Origin: Neobacillus novalis NBRC 102450 | GTDB lineage: Bacteria; Bacillota; Bacilli; Bacillales; Cytobacillaceae | NCBI RefSeq assembly: GCF_001591805.1 | Contig: NZ_BCVP01000010.1 | Span: 310,001 to 374,000 of the forward strand | Reading direction: 5' to 3' | DNA length: 64,000 nucleotides | In this document: positions 26,160-34,911 of the stretch, piece by piece | How the letters are laid out: the number at the start of each line of letters is the position of its first letter | Position numbering within the stretch: the first letter of the stretch is position 1 | Notes under the pieces: generated by a model | Database searches by the model: none | What the model was told of the DNA's origin: nothing | The model's input: the letters and a program-made list of their open reading frames with translations, nothing else | Made by a program: the position numbers and the translations under genes

Positions 26160-27664
26160 CGTTGCTCCTCCTGTACACATATTTTGAAAGGGGTAATTTT
26201 CATTTGATACCAATGATGAGGCTCCGCTCGATGATCAAACATGGTAAAAAGTTTCAAGCCTTCAAAAGTTTGAAATTGTGGATATTCCTGCATTAGTTTA
26301 TAAAGAAGAATTTCCCTCTCGTCACTTAATGTTTCTTCCTTCCGATGCAGCACTTGAACCTTCAGCGGCTTTTTATCAAACATCATCCATAAATCAATTG
26401 TTTCAGACTCTTCAAACCATAAATCCTGCACTTCTAATGGCATCGTGGATAAATCAGCTAATGAAAATTCTCCGTATGTTTGTAAATGTTGAAAAACATA
26501 ACTCCATGCCTTTATAACAGAATCCCAGTTCGTTACTCGGAGACGAGTAATGCTTTCTTCTGCCTCTTCTTCGATGACAACATCTGTAAGTTGTTTTTCA
26601 TCAAATTCTTGTTCACCCCATATCCAATCCAGCGGTAAAATAAATTCATTCTTCGGTGAAAATAACGGAGAAAGGACTTTTTCTATTGTCTCGAAACTTT
26701 GAACCCCTTTCTTCATGAACCAATTCTCATAAAGATGTTCTCGAAATGAAACCAGGCTCGTTTCCCAAAACAACGAAGGGTTTTCCGCTTTTAATTTCAT
26801 CTCATAGGAGATATTTTGAATGACGAGCTTGGCAAAACGGTCATGCAATTGCCTTGTATGACCAATTTTTTCTTGGAGAAGAATCAATTCTTTCTGAATA
26901 TAATCATCTTCTTCATTTCTTCGCTTCGTTTTTTCAATCATGCTTGTAATGGTACGGAAATGATTTTTTTCTTCTTCAAATTGCTTTTCAATTTCTACAC
27001 GATTGTCGGCCCTTTGCCATTCTTCTTCGATCAATAAGATTTTAGGATTGTTAATCATTTCCTTTTGAAAAGTGAATTCTTTTGACATTAAGCGGTTTAC
27101 TCGTGAAATGAGGTGATCGAGGTTTCGAGTAGCTTTTCTAAAATTACCATTTTTAATTAGCTGCATACTATAGAGTTGTTCGATCGTTATCGAGAATTCC
27201 TCCGCCATTTCCCTGCTCATAAAAATCATTTCCTGAGAGACATCCGTGAGTTTATAAACAATCGATCCGCCGATTTCTAAATTCGTATATAATTCATCCA
27301 TCGTGACATAACGGAAGACCTGAGTTTCCCAAGATTGACTTATTTCATCGTAATATAAGGATTCAAACGGTTTACTATACTCTTCTTTCCCCTGATACAG
27401 GAGCCCGCTTGTAATCCGTTCCATTTGCTTCTCGTCTGCTAGAAGCTTCATTTGCTTAATGGAATCTTCTACCATATATTTGATATCTGATTTGCGGCGA
27501 TGATCATCATCATTTAATTCTCGATAAAAGATGGTCAGGAGCACTTGCATCAGAATCGTTTGGATATGAGGCTTCAGCTCTCCTACTTCCATTCCCCTGC
27601 CAAGCTCAAACAATGGATTTAATCGTTGCATACGCTGGGCGAAACCTTCCCATGATTCGTTCAC
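26156..27664 (-). CDS. jetA: Wadjet protein JetA (kleisin/MukF-like subunit, DUF5716-type)
   Basis: About 502 residues, helical throughout, with a long central coiled coil (residues ~190-300, rich in Glu/Lys/Arg). The head begins WEGFAQRMQRLNPLFELGRG, which I associate with the JetA/DUF5716 family. It would bridge the JetC heads as kleisin. A GTG start at 27664 overlaps the jetD stop (GTGA) and has GGAGG at eight bases. The in-frame ATGs upstream lie within jetD and have no ribosome binding site. Confidence 0.78.
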   Translation of the reverse strand: MNESWEGFAQRMQRLNPLFELGRGMEVGELKPHIQTILMQVLLTIFYRELNDDDHRRKSDIKYMVEDSIKQMKLLADEKQMERITSGLLYQGKEEYSKPFESLYYDEISQSWETQVFRYVTMDELYTNLEIGGSIVYKLTDVSQEMIFMSREMAEEFSITIEQLYSMQLIKNGNFRKATRNLDHLISRVNRLMSKEFTFQKEMINNPKILLIEEEWQRADNRVEIEKQFEEEKNHFRTITSMIEKTKRRNEEDDYIQKELILLQEKIGHTRQLHDRFAKLVIQNISYEMKLKAENPSLFWETSLVSFREHLYENWFMKKGVQSFETIEKVLSPLFSPKNEFILPLDWIWGEQEFDEKQLTDVVIEEEAEESITRLRVTNWDSVIKAWSYVFQHLQTYGEFSLADLSTMPLEVQDLWFEESETIDLWMMFDKKPLKVQVLHRKEETLSDEREILLYKLMQEYPQFQTFEGLKLFTMFDHRAEPHHWYQMKITPFKICVQEEQR

Positions 27665-28734
27665 AGCCATCTCCTCCATGTTTCAATTGTTAACACTTCT
27701 TGTGGGATTCGCTTATTTTCCTGCCATAATTGCTGTAATAACGCTTGCTCCTCTTCCGTAAACCATTGAAAAAATAAATCACGGTATTTGAGGTTCTGTG
27801 ATTGGCCCATTTTCTGGTCATTCCTTTGTTCTAGACATCCGAGCATTTTTCGATAAATTTTTATGGCAGGCTGAATACAGCAATCCGAATATTTTTCGAT
27901 AAGCCGAATGAGGATCCCGTATCCTGCGGCATCAAGATCTCCTGCGTAGTAGAAAAGATAGGCATTTGGCGGAAACATTCGAAAGAAAAAGGAAAAGCTC
28001 CGCTCAATTTTAGTACCTTCCCCATAAATGATTAATTCAGGTTCATAATCGAGTTGATTCGCTTCCAATAATTTAATCGAAGTATGAAAGAAAGATAGAT
28101 TTTCGACGATTAGTACTCTCTGAATATCTTTCATTTCTTTCCCTTGTTTGATCCAAAAGACAAAAGGCTCCCCATAGTTCACCATTTTAAGCTGGTCTTC
28201 TGCTATTCCAATTCGAGCTAAAAAGCCTTTTCCATCAGAAAAGCTAACACTATCAATCAAGAATTTTTCATGGCCAAAGAGCTCGAGGCTTCTTTCTTCT
28301 ACCGATACAATTTCCCGTTCCTGACTGGACTTTAGAAACATATATACTTTCTGGATTCGATTCCATTCGTCTTTCGTTTGCCATTGGGGATGCCGTTCAT
28401 AATAGGAAAAATCAAACTGATCAGTTAATTTCATCATCTCGAGACGATCCCATTTGGCGGCCTGAACTTTTATATTTACCCAGTAATATAAGGCAAGCGC
28501 TGGTGTTTTACCATTGTATTGATTATTTTGAATAGGGATCAGTTGTCCTTCAGCTTGCAATGTTTCGATTGCACGATAAAACAATGAATAACCGTCCATT
28601 TCAAAATAATTATCTAATAGCTTGCGCAACTGAAATTCTAACTCGTTACTATTTATTTTCTTTTTCTGGTTAGGGTGTTGAATATCTGCGATAAAACCTC
28701 TCACCCGTGATTCAATGATATCGATTGTGCTCAC
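27661..28734 (-). CDS. jetD: Wadjet nuclease JetD (TOPRIM-like)
   Basis: 357 residues from a GTG start with AGAGGT six bases upstream. The N-terminal half (~1-190) is helical and winged-helix-like, corresponding to the DUF3322-type arm. The C-terminal half is a TOPRIM-like nuclease with RVLIVENLSFFHTS (catalytic Glu in VEN), IIYGEGT, and FYYAGDLDAAGYG (the DxD metal pair). JetD cleaves plasmid DNA that the JetABC motor has extruded. It is first in this operon, whereas the original Bacillus cereus operon runs A-B-C-D. All expected catalytic acids appear present. Confidence 0.85.
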   Translation of the reverse strand: MSTIDIIESRVRGFIADIQHPNQKKKINSNELEFQLRKLLDNYFEMDGYSLFYRAIETLQAEGQLIPIQNNQYNGKTPALALYYWVNIKVQAAKWDRLEMMKLTDQFDFSYYERHPQWQTKDEWNRIQKVYMFLKSSQEREIVSVEERSLELFGHEKFLIDSVSFSDGKGFLARIGIAEDQLKMVNYGEPFVFWIKQGKEMKDIQRVLIVENLSFFHTSIKLLEANQLDYEPELIIYGEGTKIERSFSFFFRMFPPNAYLFYYAGDLDAAGYGILIRLIEKYSDCCIQPAIKIYRKMLGCLEQRNDQKMGQSQNLKYRDLFFQWFTEEEQALLQQLWQENKRIPQEVLTIETWRRWL

Positions 28735-29136
28735 CTACTTACCTCTTCTTAGTGTCATGAATAGACTCCTAATATCCATTTTGGACATCCTTATATTATA
28801 AACTAGTTACGATATTGTTGGTAAATGAAATTTTTTTAACATAATAATAGACGGCAAATGAACCAACTCGCTCGTCATAGAAGATTAAAAGTCGGTTATT
28901 CATTATGGGAGGCGTCTTTTCCTTTTTACCAAATTTGACAATTATAAGGCCATTATACTTGTCAAGTTTTGGACAGAGAATACCGTCAACTTTCGGTAAT
29001 TTCGAGTTAGCAAAAACACAAAATCAATACGTTTTAATTTTTGTGAAAGCCGTTTTCATTCATATATACATTTGAAGAATATTATATTTATAATGAAATA
29101 TATTATACTAGATATTTCAAAAGGAGTGATGGGGCA
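28735..29136. other. Divergent promoter region between jetD and the EthD-type gene
   Basis: No gene. A TATAAT box reads towards jetD near 28792-28800 (minus strand). A 31-bp near-palindrome lies at 28935-28965. The remainder is AT-rich. Confidence 0.5.
28935..28965. promoter_or_regulatory. 31-bp quasi-palindrome, operator-like
   Basis: TTGACAA-T-TATAA-GGCCA-TTATA-C-TTGTCAA, with 12 of 13 positions in each arm pairing. It is between the divergent jetD and EthD-type genes and could bind a dimeric regulator. No regulator gene is adjacent. Confidence 0.4.
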
Positions 29137-29439
29137 GTGGCGAAAATGATTATTATGTATGAGGAACCAAAAGATAAGGAAGGATTTGATCAGCATTATT
29201 TTGATGTACATGTTCCACTTGGCAGGAGTATCCCCAATATTATAAAAGATTCTGTGCAACGTGTCGTTAGTGCCCAGAATACTCAATTAAACTTATATCT
29301 TGTTACCACTTTAGAATTCGAAAATATGGAAAAGCTAACTGAAGCATTTGCAAGTCCAGAAGCTAAAAAGGCTGAAGAAGATGGTCCAAATCTTTTTCGG
29401 TATTTGGAAAAACCCCCTATTATTATGATTGTTGAATAG
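29137..29439 (+). CDS. EthD-family small protein
   Basis: 100 residues from a GTG start with AAAGGAGTG upstream. The ferredoxin-like barrel pattern of EthD proteins is clear: MIIMYEEPKDKEGFDQHYFDVHVPLGRSI, seen here as EEPKDKEGFDQHYFDVHVP with the key HxP motif, then the C-terminal strand TLEFENMEKLTEAFASPE. Members of the family assist in degradation of ethers or act as small dimeric enzymes or oxygenases. The role here is unknown. Single gene with its own terminator. Confidence 0.85.
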   Translation: MAKMIIMYEEPKDKEGFDQHYFDVHVPLGRSIPNIIKDSVQRVVSAQNTQLNLYLVTTLEFENMEKLTEAFASPEAKKAEEDGPNLFRYLEKPPIIMIVE

Positions 29440-29464
29440 GTGCGGATATTAAAGATAAGAATTG

Positions 29465-29496
29465 AAGCGAACATCTTTAAATAGATGTTCGCTTTT
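29465..29496 (+). terminator. Terminator after the EthD-type gene
   Basis: AGCGAACATCT-TTAAAT-AGATGTTCGCT followed by TTTTAG. Confidence 0.8.
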
Positions 29497-29519
29497 TAGT
29501 TAAATTTACGTTTAATGTT

Positions 29520-30437
29520 TTATTCACCCTTGTATGCTTTCTGTAATTCCACAAGATCAAATTTCTTCATTTTAAGAAATGCTTGCGTTACGCGCGCAAG
29601 TTGCTCAGGTGTGCCCTTGCTCATCATCGCGTCCATCTCACTCGGCACAATCTGCCAGGATATACCAAACTTATCTTTTAGCCAGCCACATTGCTCGGCT
29701 TCAGGAACCGCCGAGAGCTTTTCCCAGTAGTAATCAATCTCTTCTTGCGTGTCGCAGTACACCATAAATGAGATTGCCTCGTTAAAACTGAATTTATGCT
29801 CGTGCGCGCTATCCATTGCGACAAACCACTGATTTTCTAAGCTAAAATCAGAGAACATGATTGTTCCTTCTTTGTCAGGTTCCATGCCTTTAGTGTATCG
29901 GACGATAAGGCCCTGCGTTGAGTTCTTAAATACGGATAAATAAAAACTAATCGCCTCTTCCGCATGACCACATTGATCACCGACAAACAAAAGTGATGGT
30001 ACTATTGCAGGGCGCTCTTCACCTTCTGGTTTGGTTAGGATTAACTGCCAGGACAAACCATACTTGTCCTGAATCCAGCCATACCTCTCGCTGAACGGAT
30101 ACTGTTCAAGTGGCATTAACGCTGTGCCGCCTTCGGACAATCTGTTCCAAACCTCATCTATTTTTTCTCTTGCATCTTTATCCCGTGATCGGTCAAAGTT
30201 GACAATGAAAGATAACGACGGATTGATTTTGAAAAAAGGACCTGCGCTGATTGCCATAAACTTCTGCCCCCATAGCTCAAAAGTGACTAAACAAGAGTCC
30301 CCTGAGGGTGTATTGTGGATTGATGTTACATCTGTAATTTTTGAGTCTGGGAAAATGGAAGCGTAAAACTCGGCTGCTTCTTTCGCCTCCTTGTCATACC
30401 ATAAATGCGGAACGATTTTTTGATTTGAATTTGGCAT
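29520..30437 (-). CDS. Two-domain VOC-superfamily (PhnB-like) protein
   Basis: 305 residues formed by two similar PhnB/glyoxalase-fold domains. The first (1-~135) has [20 protein letters not shown]; the second (~145-275) has [20 protein letters not shown], each with the KYGLSWQ/KFGISWQ phrase near its end. This architecture is annotated in Bacillus as VOC family or 3-demethylubiquinone 3-methyltransferase-like. True enzyme activity is not established and methyltransferase naming is probably wrong. AGGAGGAATT precedes the ATG. Convergent with the EthD-type gene. Confidence 0.85.
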   Translation of the reverse strand: MPNSNQKIVPHLWYDKEAKEAAEFYASIFPDSKITDVTSIHNTPSGDSCLVTFELWGQKFMAISAGPFFKINPSLSFIVNFDRSRDKDAREKIDEVWNRLSEGGTALMPLEQYPFSERYGWIQDKYGLSWQLILTKPEGEERPAIVPSLLFVGDQCGHAEEAISFYLSVFKNSTQGLIVRYTKGMEPDKEGTIMFSDFSLENQWFVAMDSAHEHKFSFNEAISFMVYCDTQEEIDYYWEKLSAVPEAEQCGWLKDKFGISWQIVPSEMDAMMSKGTPEQLARVTQAFLKMKKFDLVELQKAYKGE

Positions 30438-30597
30438 AGTAATTCCTCCTTCATTTTCTGATAATTATTATACAACAAGAATGGACCAAAATTTCAGTGT
30501 AAAGAATTCCTTTACAGCTTAAGATTGACCTTCATTATTTCCATATATTCGATCGAAGCAGAAAAACACCTATTTTTAACATTTCTCTATTTAGTTA

Positions 30598-30626
30598 TTG
30601 ACATACTGCTTCATTCGTTATATGGT
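30598..30626 (+). promoter_or_regulatory. SigA-type promoter of the GntR-ABC operon
   Basis: TTGACA (30598-30603), a 17-bp spacer, then TATGGT (30621-30626). The start codon lies about 40 bp downstream. Confidence 0.65.
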
Positions 30627-30647
30627 TAATTACATAAGTAACTAACC
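30624..30647. promoter_or_regulatory. GntR operator-like palindrome
   Basis: A 24-bp dyad of the form GGTTAATTAC...GTAACTAACC, matching its own reverse complement at 20 of 24 positions. It overlaps the -10 box, as expected for autorepression by the YtrA-type regulator encoded just downstream. Confidence 0.55.
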
Positions 30648-30664
30648 GATGTGGTGGTGATGTA

Positions 30665-31036
30665 GTGAAAAACTTAATAGACGATGGCCGGCCTATTTTT
30701 GTCCAAATCGCAGAACGGATTGAAGATGACATTATTGAAGGTGGGCTTCCAGAAGAAACACAAGTTCCCTCAACGAATCAGTTCGCCGTATTTTACAAAA
30801 TTAATCCTGCGACTGCTGCAAAAGGTGTAAATTTGTTGGTGGATGAAGGCATTTTATACAAAAAAAGGGGGATTGGAATGTTTGTTGCCAAAGGGGCACG
30901 TTCAATGGTAATCGAAAAACGGAAAGAACAATTTTTCGAACAGTATGTGATCACAATGATTCGTGAAGCAGAAAGACTTGGCATTACAACAGATCAGTTG
31001 ACTGATATGATTCAGAGAGGGGATAAAAAACGATGA
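30665..31036 (+). CDS. GntR-family regulator, YtrA type
   Basis: 123 residues. The N-terminal winged helix is typical (IFVQIAERIEDDIIEGGLPEE, then VPSTNQFAVFYKINPATAAKG and LVDEGILYKKRGIGMFV). The effector domain is only ~45 residues, which defines the YtrA subfamily. Such proteins repress the ABC transporter encoded in the same operon and respond to envelope stress, including cell-wall antibiotics in B. subtilis. GTG start. The gene overlaps the ABC ATPase gene by four bases. The dyad at 30624-30647 is its probable binding site. Confidence 0.9.
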   Translation: MKNLIDDGRPIFVQIAERIEDDIIEGGLPEETQVPSTNQFAVFYKINPATAAKGVNLLVDEGILYKKRGIGMFVAKGARSMVIEKRKEQFFEQYVITMIREAERLGITTDQLTDMIQRGDKKR

Positions 31037-31929
31037 AAAACGTGATTGAAGTAAAACAGCTGGATAAATCGTATGGAACATTTAAAGCTGTTCACAACAC
31101 TAGTTTCTCCGTTCAAGCAGATAAGATCTATGGTCTTCTAGGCAGAAACGGTGCAGGTAAAACGACTTTGATGAAATTGATCACAGCACAAATCTTTCCG
31201 ACGAGTGGTGATATGAAGGTATTTGGGGAAAATCCCTATGAAAATGCTAAAGTCCTTAGCCAAATTTGCTTTATTAAAGAGAGCCAGAAATACCCCGATC
31301 TTTACAATATCCTTGATGTGTTAGAAGTTTCTAAATCCATATTTCCAAATTGGGATGTCAATTTTTCAATGTCGCTTATTAAGGATTTCAACTTGCCTTT
31401 GAATCGAAGAATCAAGAAGCTCTCTCGAGGAATGCTTTCTGCAGTGGGAATCGTGATAGGGCTTGCCAGTCGAGCACCTCTAACCATTTTTGATGAACCA
31501 TACCTGGGACTCGATGCCGTTTCAAGAGGGATATTTTACGATCGACTGATGGAAGATTATGCTGAACATCCACGAACGGTGATTCTGTCTACCCATTTGA
31601 TTGATGAAGTGAGTAACCTGCTTGAACATATTTTAGTCATGGACAACGGGAAACTGATTATTGATCAAGATGCAGAAGAATTACGGGATTGGGCTTTCAC
31701 AGTCACTGGGCAAACATCTAAGGTGGAAGCGTTTCTCATTGGAAAAGAAATCGTGCATCGTGAACCGTTTGGGGGATTGCTATCTGCCACTGTCATTCGC
31801 AGCCAAAATGACACTGATCGAAAACAAGCGGCCGCAATCGGACTCGAGATTTCACCTGTATCCTTGCAGCAGCTTGTCATCCATTTGACAAATGGAAAAT
31901 CTGAACAAAAGGGAGCGATTGCAAAGTGA
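31033..31929 (+). CDS. ABC transporter ATP-binding protein (YtrB-like)
   Basis: 298 residues. Walker A GRNGAGKTTL, a modified signature KLSRGMLSAV, Walker B LTIFDEPYLGLDA and the switch His in LSTHLIDEV. The C-terminal ~80 residues form the accessory domain common in export-type or bacitracin-like ATPases. It works with the following permease as an exporter or stress-responsive system; the substrate is unknown. Start and stop overlap its neighbours by four bases each, so the three genes are translated as a unit. Confidence 0.88.
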   Translation: MKNVIEVKQLDKSYGTFKAVHNTSFSVQADKIYGLLGRNGAGKTTLMKLITAQIFPTSGDMKVFGENPYENAKVLSQICFIKESQKYPDLYNILDVLEVSKSIFPNWDVNFSMSLIKDFNLPLNRRIKKLSRGMLSAVGIVIGLASRAPLTIFDEPYLGLDAVSRGIFYDRLMEDYAEHPRTVILSTHLIDEVSNLLEHILVMDNGKLIIDQDAEELRDWAFTVTGQTSKVEAFLIGKEIVHREPFGGLLSATVIRSQNDTDRKQAAAIGLEISPVSLQQLVIHLTNGKSEQKGAIAK

Positions 31930-32612
31930 AAAGAATTTCAGGTGTATTAAAACTTCATTATCGTGATAAATGGGGATGGATTTATATTCCAGCGATTATT
32001 CTGTTTTCAAGTTTCGCTATTAATCTGATCATTAGTTTCTTGATGACTAATCAAAAAGATTTATACACAGGTGGTGTTTCTTCTATTTTCTTTTACACCT
32101 TTATAGCAGGGATTTTCTTAGTAGCGAAATCATTTTCTTTTGCTATTGGAATGTCAATCAGAAGAATCGATTATTTTATTGGCTCCTCATTATTTGGAAC
32201 AATCAGCAGCACGCTCATAGCCAGCTTGATTTTCTTATTAGCGCTTTTGGAAAAACAGACAAATGGCTGGGGCACTAGACTCCACTTTTTTCATCTACCT
32301 TATGTTAATGATGGTACGCTCTCGGAACAATTTATTCTCTACATGATTATACTTCTCAATTTGTTCTTCCTAGGCTTTTTAATATCGAGTTTTGCACGGC
32401 GTTTTGGCGGCAAAGGAATGTTTATCTTCTCGTTGGCCTTACTTCTGATTGGAAGTATATTTTTCTTCTTGATTTCCCAATACGAAGTTTGGGGTAGTAT
32501 CTTTAGTTGGTTTACCAGTCGTACAGCTGTACAAATCGCCTATTGGCTTGTCCCTTTCACGTTGCTCTACCTACTTGGCTCCTACCGCATGCTGCGAAAG
32601 GCAGTGATTTAA
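31926..32612 (+). CDS. ABC transporter permease subunit
   Basis: 228 residues with six predicted membrane helices. GTG start inside the ATPase gene (GTGA overlap). No recognisable substrate motif; the layout matches ABC-2-type permeases coded with YtrA-type regulators. It should dimerise in the membrane and bind the YtrB-like ATPase. Confidence 0.8.
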   Translation: MKRISGVLKLHYRDKWGWIYIPAIILFSSFAINLIISFLMTNQKDLYTGGVSSIFFYTFIAGIFLVAKSFSFAIGMSIRRIDYFIGSSLFGTISSTLIASLIFLLALLEKQTNGWGTRLHFFHLPYVNDGTLSEQFILYMIILLNLFFLGFLISSFARRFGGKGMFIFSLALLLIGSIFFFLISQYEVWGSIFSWFTSRTAVQIAYWLVPFTLLYLLGSYRMLRKAVI

Positions 32613-32692
32613 TGCAGTGCCACTACCCGAAAAATCATATTCCACATAAAAGTTTCACAAGGAAAAACGCAAAATTAACTCATTAAATCATA

Positions 32693-32728
32693 AAAACCGC
32701 ACGGGTGAAAAATTCACCGTGCGGTTAA
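32693..32728 (+). terminator. Terminator of the GntR-ABC operon
   Basis: AACCGCACGGGTGAA / TTCACCGTGCGGTT stem with one bulged G, followed by a short T-poor tail. Confidence 0.6.
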
Positions 32729-32830
32729 ATATGTATTATGCCTTATCAGCCCTGGCCTCATTTGGTACTAATAGAACTGTTCTAATCATATTCTTGTAAA
32801 AGAAAACCATTAGAAGGAGTGGAAAGTTAG

Positions 32831-34261
32831 GTGATAAAAGTTAAGGTTCGTTTACGGCCCATTGTTAGTAAAATCAATTTGCCCACTGTTTTAAAAACAA
32901 CTATCCTTCCGGGTGATTCAATTGAAAGATTATTTATTGCAACCCAGGTAGGAGAGATTTTTTACATAGATAATGGAGTTATACGGACTTTTTTAGATAT
33001 ACGCCCGCAAATCATAAAACTAGGTACTTCTGAACCAGGAGTTTCTCGTGGTGGATATGATGAACGGGGATTGTTGGGGCTGGCGTTTCATCCCCAATTT
33101 ACTTATAACGGTCTATTTTATCTTCATTATTCAGTCGCGGGAACACAAGGTCCTGGTGCACTGACTAAACATTTTAAGCCTGACCCGTGTGATCCAAAAA
33201 CCTTAAACTTAAGGTGGACAAATAGAGAAACTAAATATAATCATATTGATACAGTTGAAGAATGGATTTTACAATCGAATGGGCAGCCTCAAAAACGACG
33301 GACATTACTTAACTTAAGAAGACCATTTTTCAATCATAATGGTGTCAATAGCTTAAACTTTTCACCTGAAACAGGAAAACTTGTTTTAACAACCGGAGAT
33401 GGCGGAGCAGGCTATGATCCATTTAATTCAAGCCAAGATAATATGGAAATAGCCGGAAAAATAATAGAAATTGACGTAGTTAAGAATACATTTATCGGTA
33501 ATCCACCCGTAGTCACACGTTTTAATGAACTTCCCGTACCTATTCAGGATACACTTACGGTAATTGCCAAAGGGGTCCGCAATATACCAGGCATTTCATA
33601 TCAAAGGATTTATAATCAGTATATCAAATATGTGGGGAATGTCGGACAGGATTTAGCTGAGACGATTTTTTCATTTGTTCATTATAGACCAATACCGGTT
33701 ACCCAGCTTGTTCAAGCTTCTTTAAGAAACAATGAACCTAAACAAAAAGGATTTATAAACCTTGGCTGGCGAGGGTGGGAAGGTGCTTTTCCTACTTCGA
33801 CTATAAAGGGCTGCTCTGAAAATTCGACTTCGGATGAGAAAACAATTGCTTATTACAATGAAGCAGTAAAAACTTCAGTGAAGCGTCTTCAGCCGCTAAC
33901 TAGTTATTTTCATTCAGACCCTCGCCCCGATAAGTTTGGAGGAACTGCACTTACAGGAGTGCAAGCCTTTATGGGGAATGAAATCCCCACTTTAACGGGA
34001 AGTGTAGTGTTTACCGATATTGCCCGGAATGAAGAATCGGGGCCTCCGGTAAGAGGGGTTTTAGCATATACCAGGGTAAGAACAGATGGTAAACTAAATG
34101 ATTTTAGTGTGATTGAAACCGATTATAATTTTGGGTCGCAGTCAGCTTATTATGTTAGTTTGGGAACGAATCTGGATCAAACCAGACTATATTTAGGGGT
34201 TTATGGCTCAATGAAAGTGACTGATGTTAACCAAGGTACTGTTTTTGAAATTGTTCCATGA
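32831..34261 (+). CDS. PQQ-dependent sugar dehydrogenase-like (GSDH) protein
   Basis: 476 residues. The six-bladed beta-propeller of soluble glucose/sorbosone dehydrogenases is suggested by ERGLLGLAFHPQF (the classical DERGLLG motif), FNHNGVNSLNFSPETGKL, LTTGDGGAGYD (Ca/PQQ-binding loop region) and a C-terminal GVLAYTRV strand. It may oxidise sugars or aldoses with PQQ, but Bacillus does not usually make PQQ, so the real cofactor and substrate are open. No signal peptide is visible. GTG start with AAGGAG about eleven bases upstream. Single gene with a perfect terminator. Confidence 0.8.
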   Translation: MIKVKVRLRPIVSKINLPTVLKTTILPGDSIERLFIATQVGEIFYIDNGVIRTFLDIRPQIIKLGTSEPGVSRGGYDERGLLGLAFHPQFTYNGLFYLHYSVAGTQGPGALTKHFKPDPCDPKTLNLRWTNRETKYNHIDTVEEWILQSNGQPQKRRTLLNLRRPFFNHNGVNSLNFSPETGKLVLTTGDGGAGYDPFNSSQDNMEIAGKIIEIDVVKNTFIGNPPVVTRFNELPVPIQDTLTVIAKGVRNIPGISYQRIYNQYIKYVGNVGQDLAETIFSFVHYRPIPVTQLVQASLRNNEPKQKGFINLGWRGWEGAFPTSTIKGCSENSTSDEKTIAYYNEAVKTSVKRLQPLTSYFHSDPRPDKFGGTALTGVQAFMGNEIPTLTGSVVFTDIARNEESGPPVRGVLAYTRVRTDGKLNDFSVIETDYNFGSQSAYYVSLGTNLDQTRLYLGVYGSMKVTDVNQGTVFEIVP

Positions 34262-34294
34262 TTTATACATTCGATTTAATAGATAAACCACAAA

Positions 34295-34331
34295 AAAACA
34301 AGAGAGCACCCCTGCTCTCTTGTTTGCTTTT
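34295..34331 (+). terminator. Terminator after the sugar dehydrogenase-like gene
   Basis: AAACAAGAGAGCA-CCCC-TGCTCTCTTGTTT followed by GCTTTTTG. Confidence 0.85.
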
Positions 34332-34911
34332 TGTAACGGAATTAACCTTTCATTCTTAAGAAAAAAATAAATTCTGTTGTTGTTCTTCCATATCCTAGCT
34401 GCCGTATCATCGTTGAAATATTCCCTCTATGGTACCTATTATTGAGAAACATGTAAAATCTCATAGATTGTAATTGGATTACCAGATTCAAATACTGGAA
34501 TTAGATTGTGAAAACTGAAGTGGCTATATCCCCATTTATCCGGATTGTAAACTAACAAATCCCCTACACTTTTTAGCTCATCTTTTAGGCGGTATTAAGA
34601 TTTATTTAGGTTTGTCTAGCACATGTGTGGATTTTATTGGCTTTGATGTAGTTTGACGCAATGCTCCGCTAAAAATCTCATCCAACAGTCTATCTGTGGC
34701 TTCATCCCGTGTTTTAGCAGTGACCCTAACTATTCCGTTCCGTTTGATAGTTTAGTAAAGAAAGACCAAATTTATGACGGTCTTCCTTATATTGTGGTAT
34801 TATAATAAACTAACGTTTTAAATATGGAAATTAAATTGCTGGACCGATTTAAAGATAAATGTTATAATACATTTATTAAAAATAGTACAACTATCTAGTA
34901 GGTGTGATTAA
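34332..34911. other. Gene-poor junction to the accessory region
   Basis: No complete gene. The minus strand at 34602-34753 keeps a ~50-codon frame without a start (RVTAKTRDEATDRLLDEI..., ending VLDKPK), which looks like the C-terminus of a lost gene. The rest is AT-rich upstream sequence of the methyltransferase. Confidence 0.4.
34602..34753 (-). pseudogene. C-terminal remnant of an unknown gene
   Basis: A frame reading NGIVRVTAKTRDEATDRLLD, continuing to a normal stop, with no start codon. The composition is protein-like (helical, charged). I do not recognise it. Confidence 0.3.
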
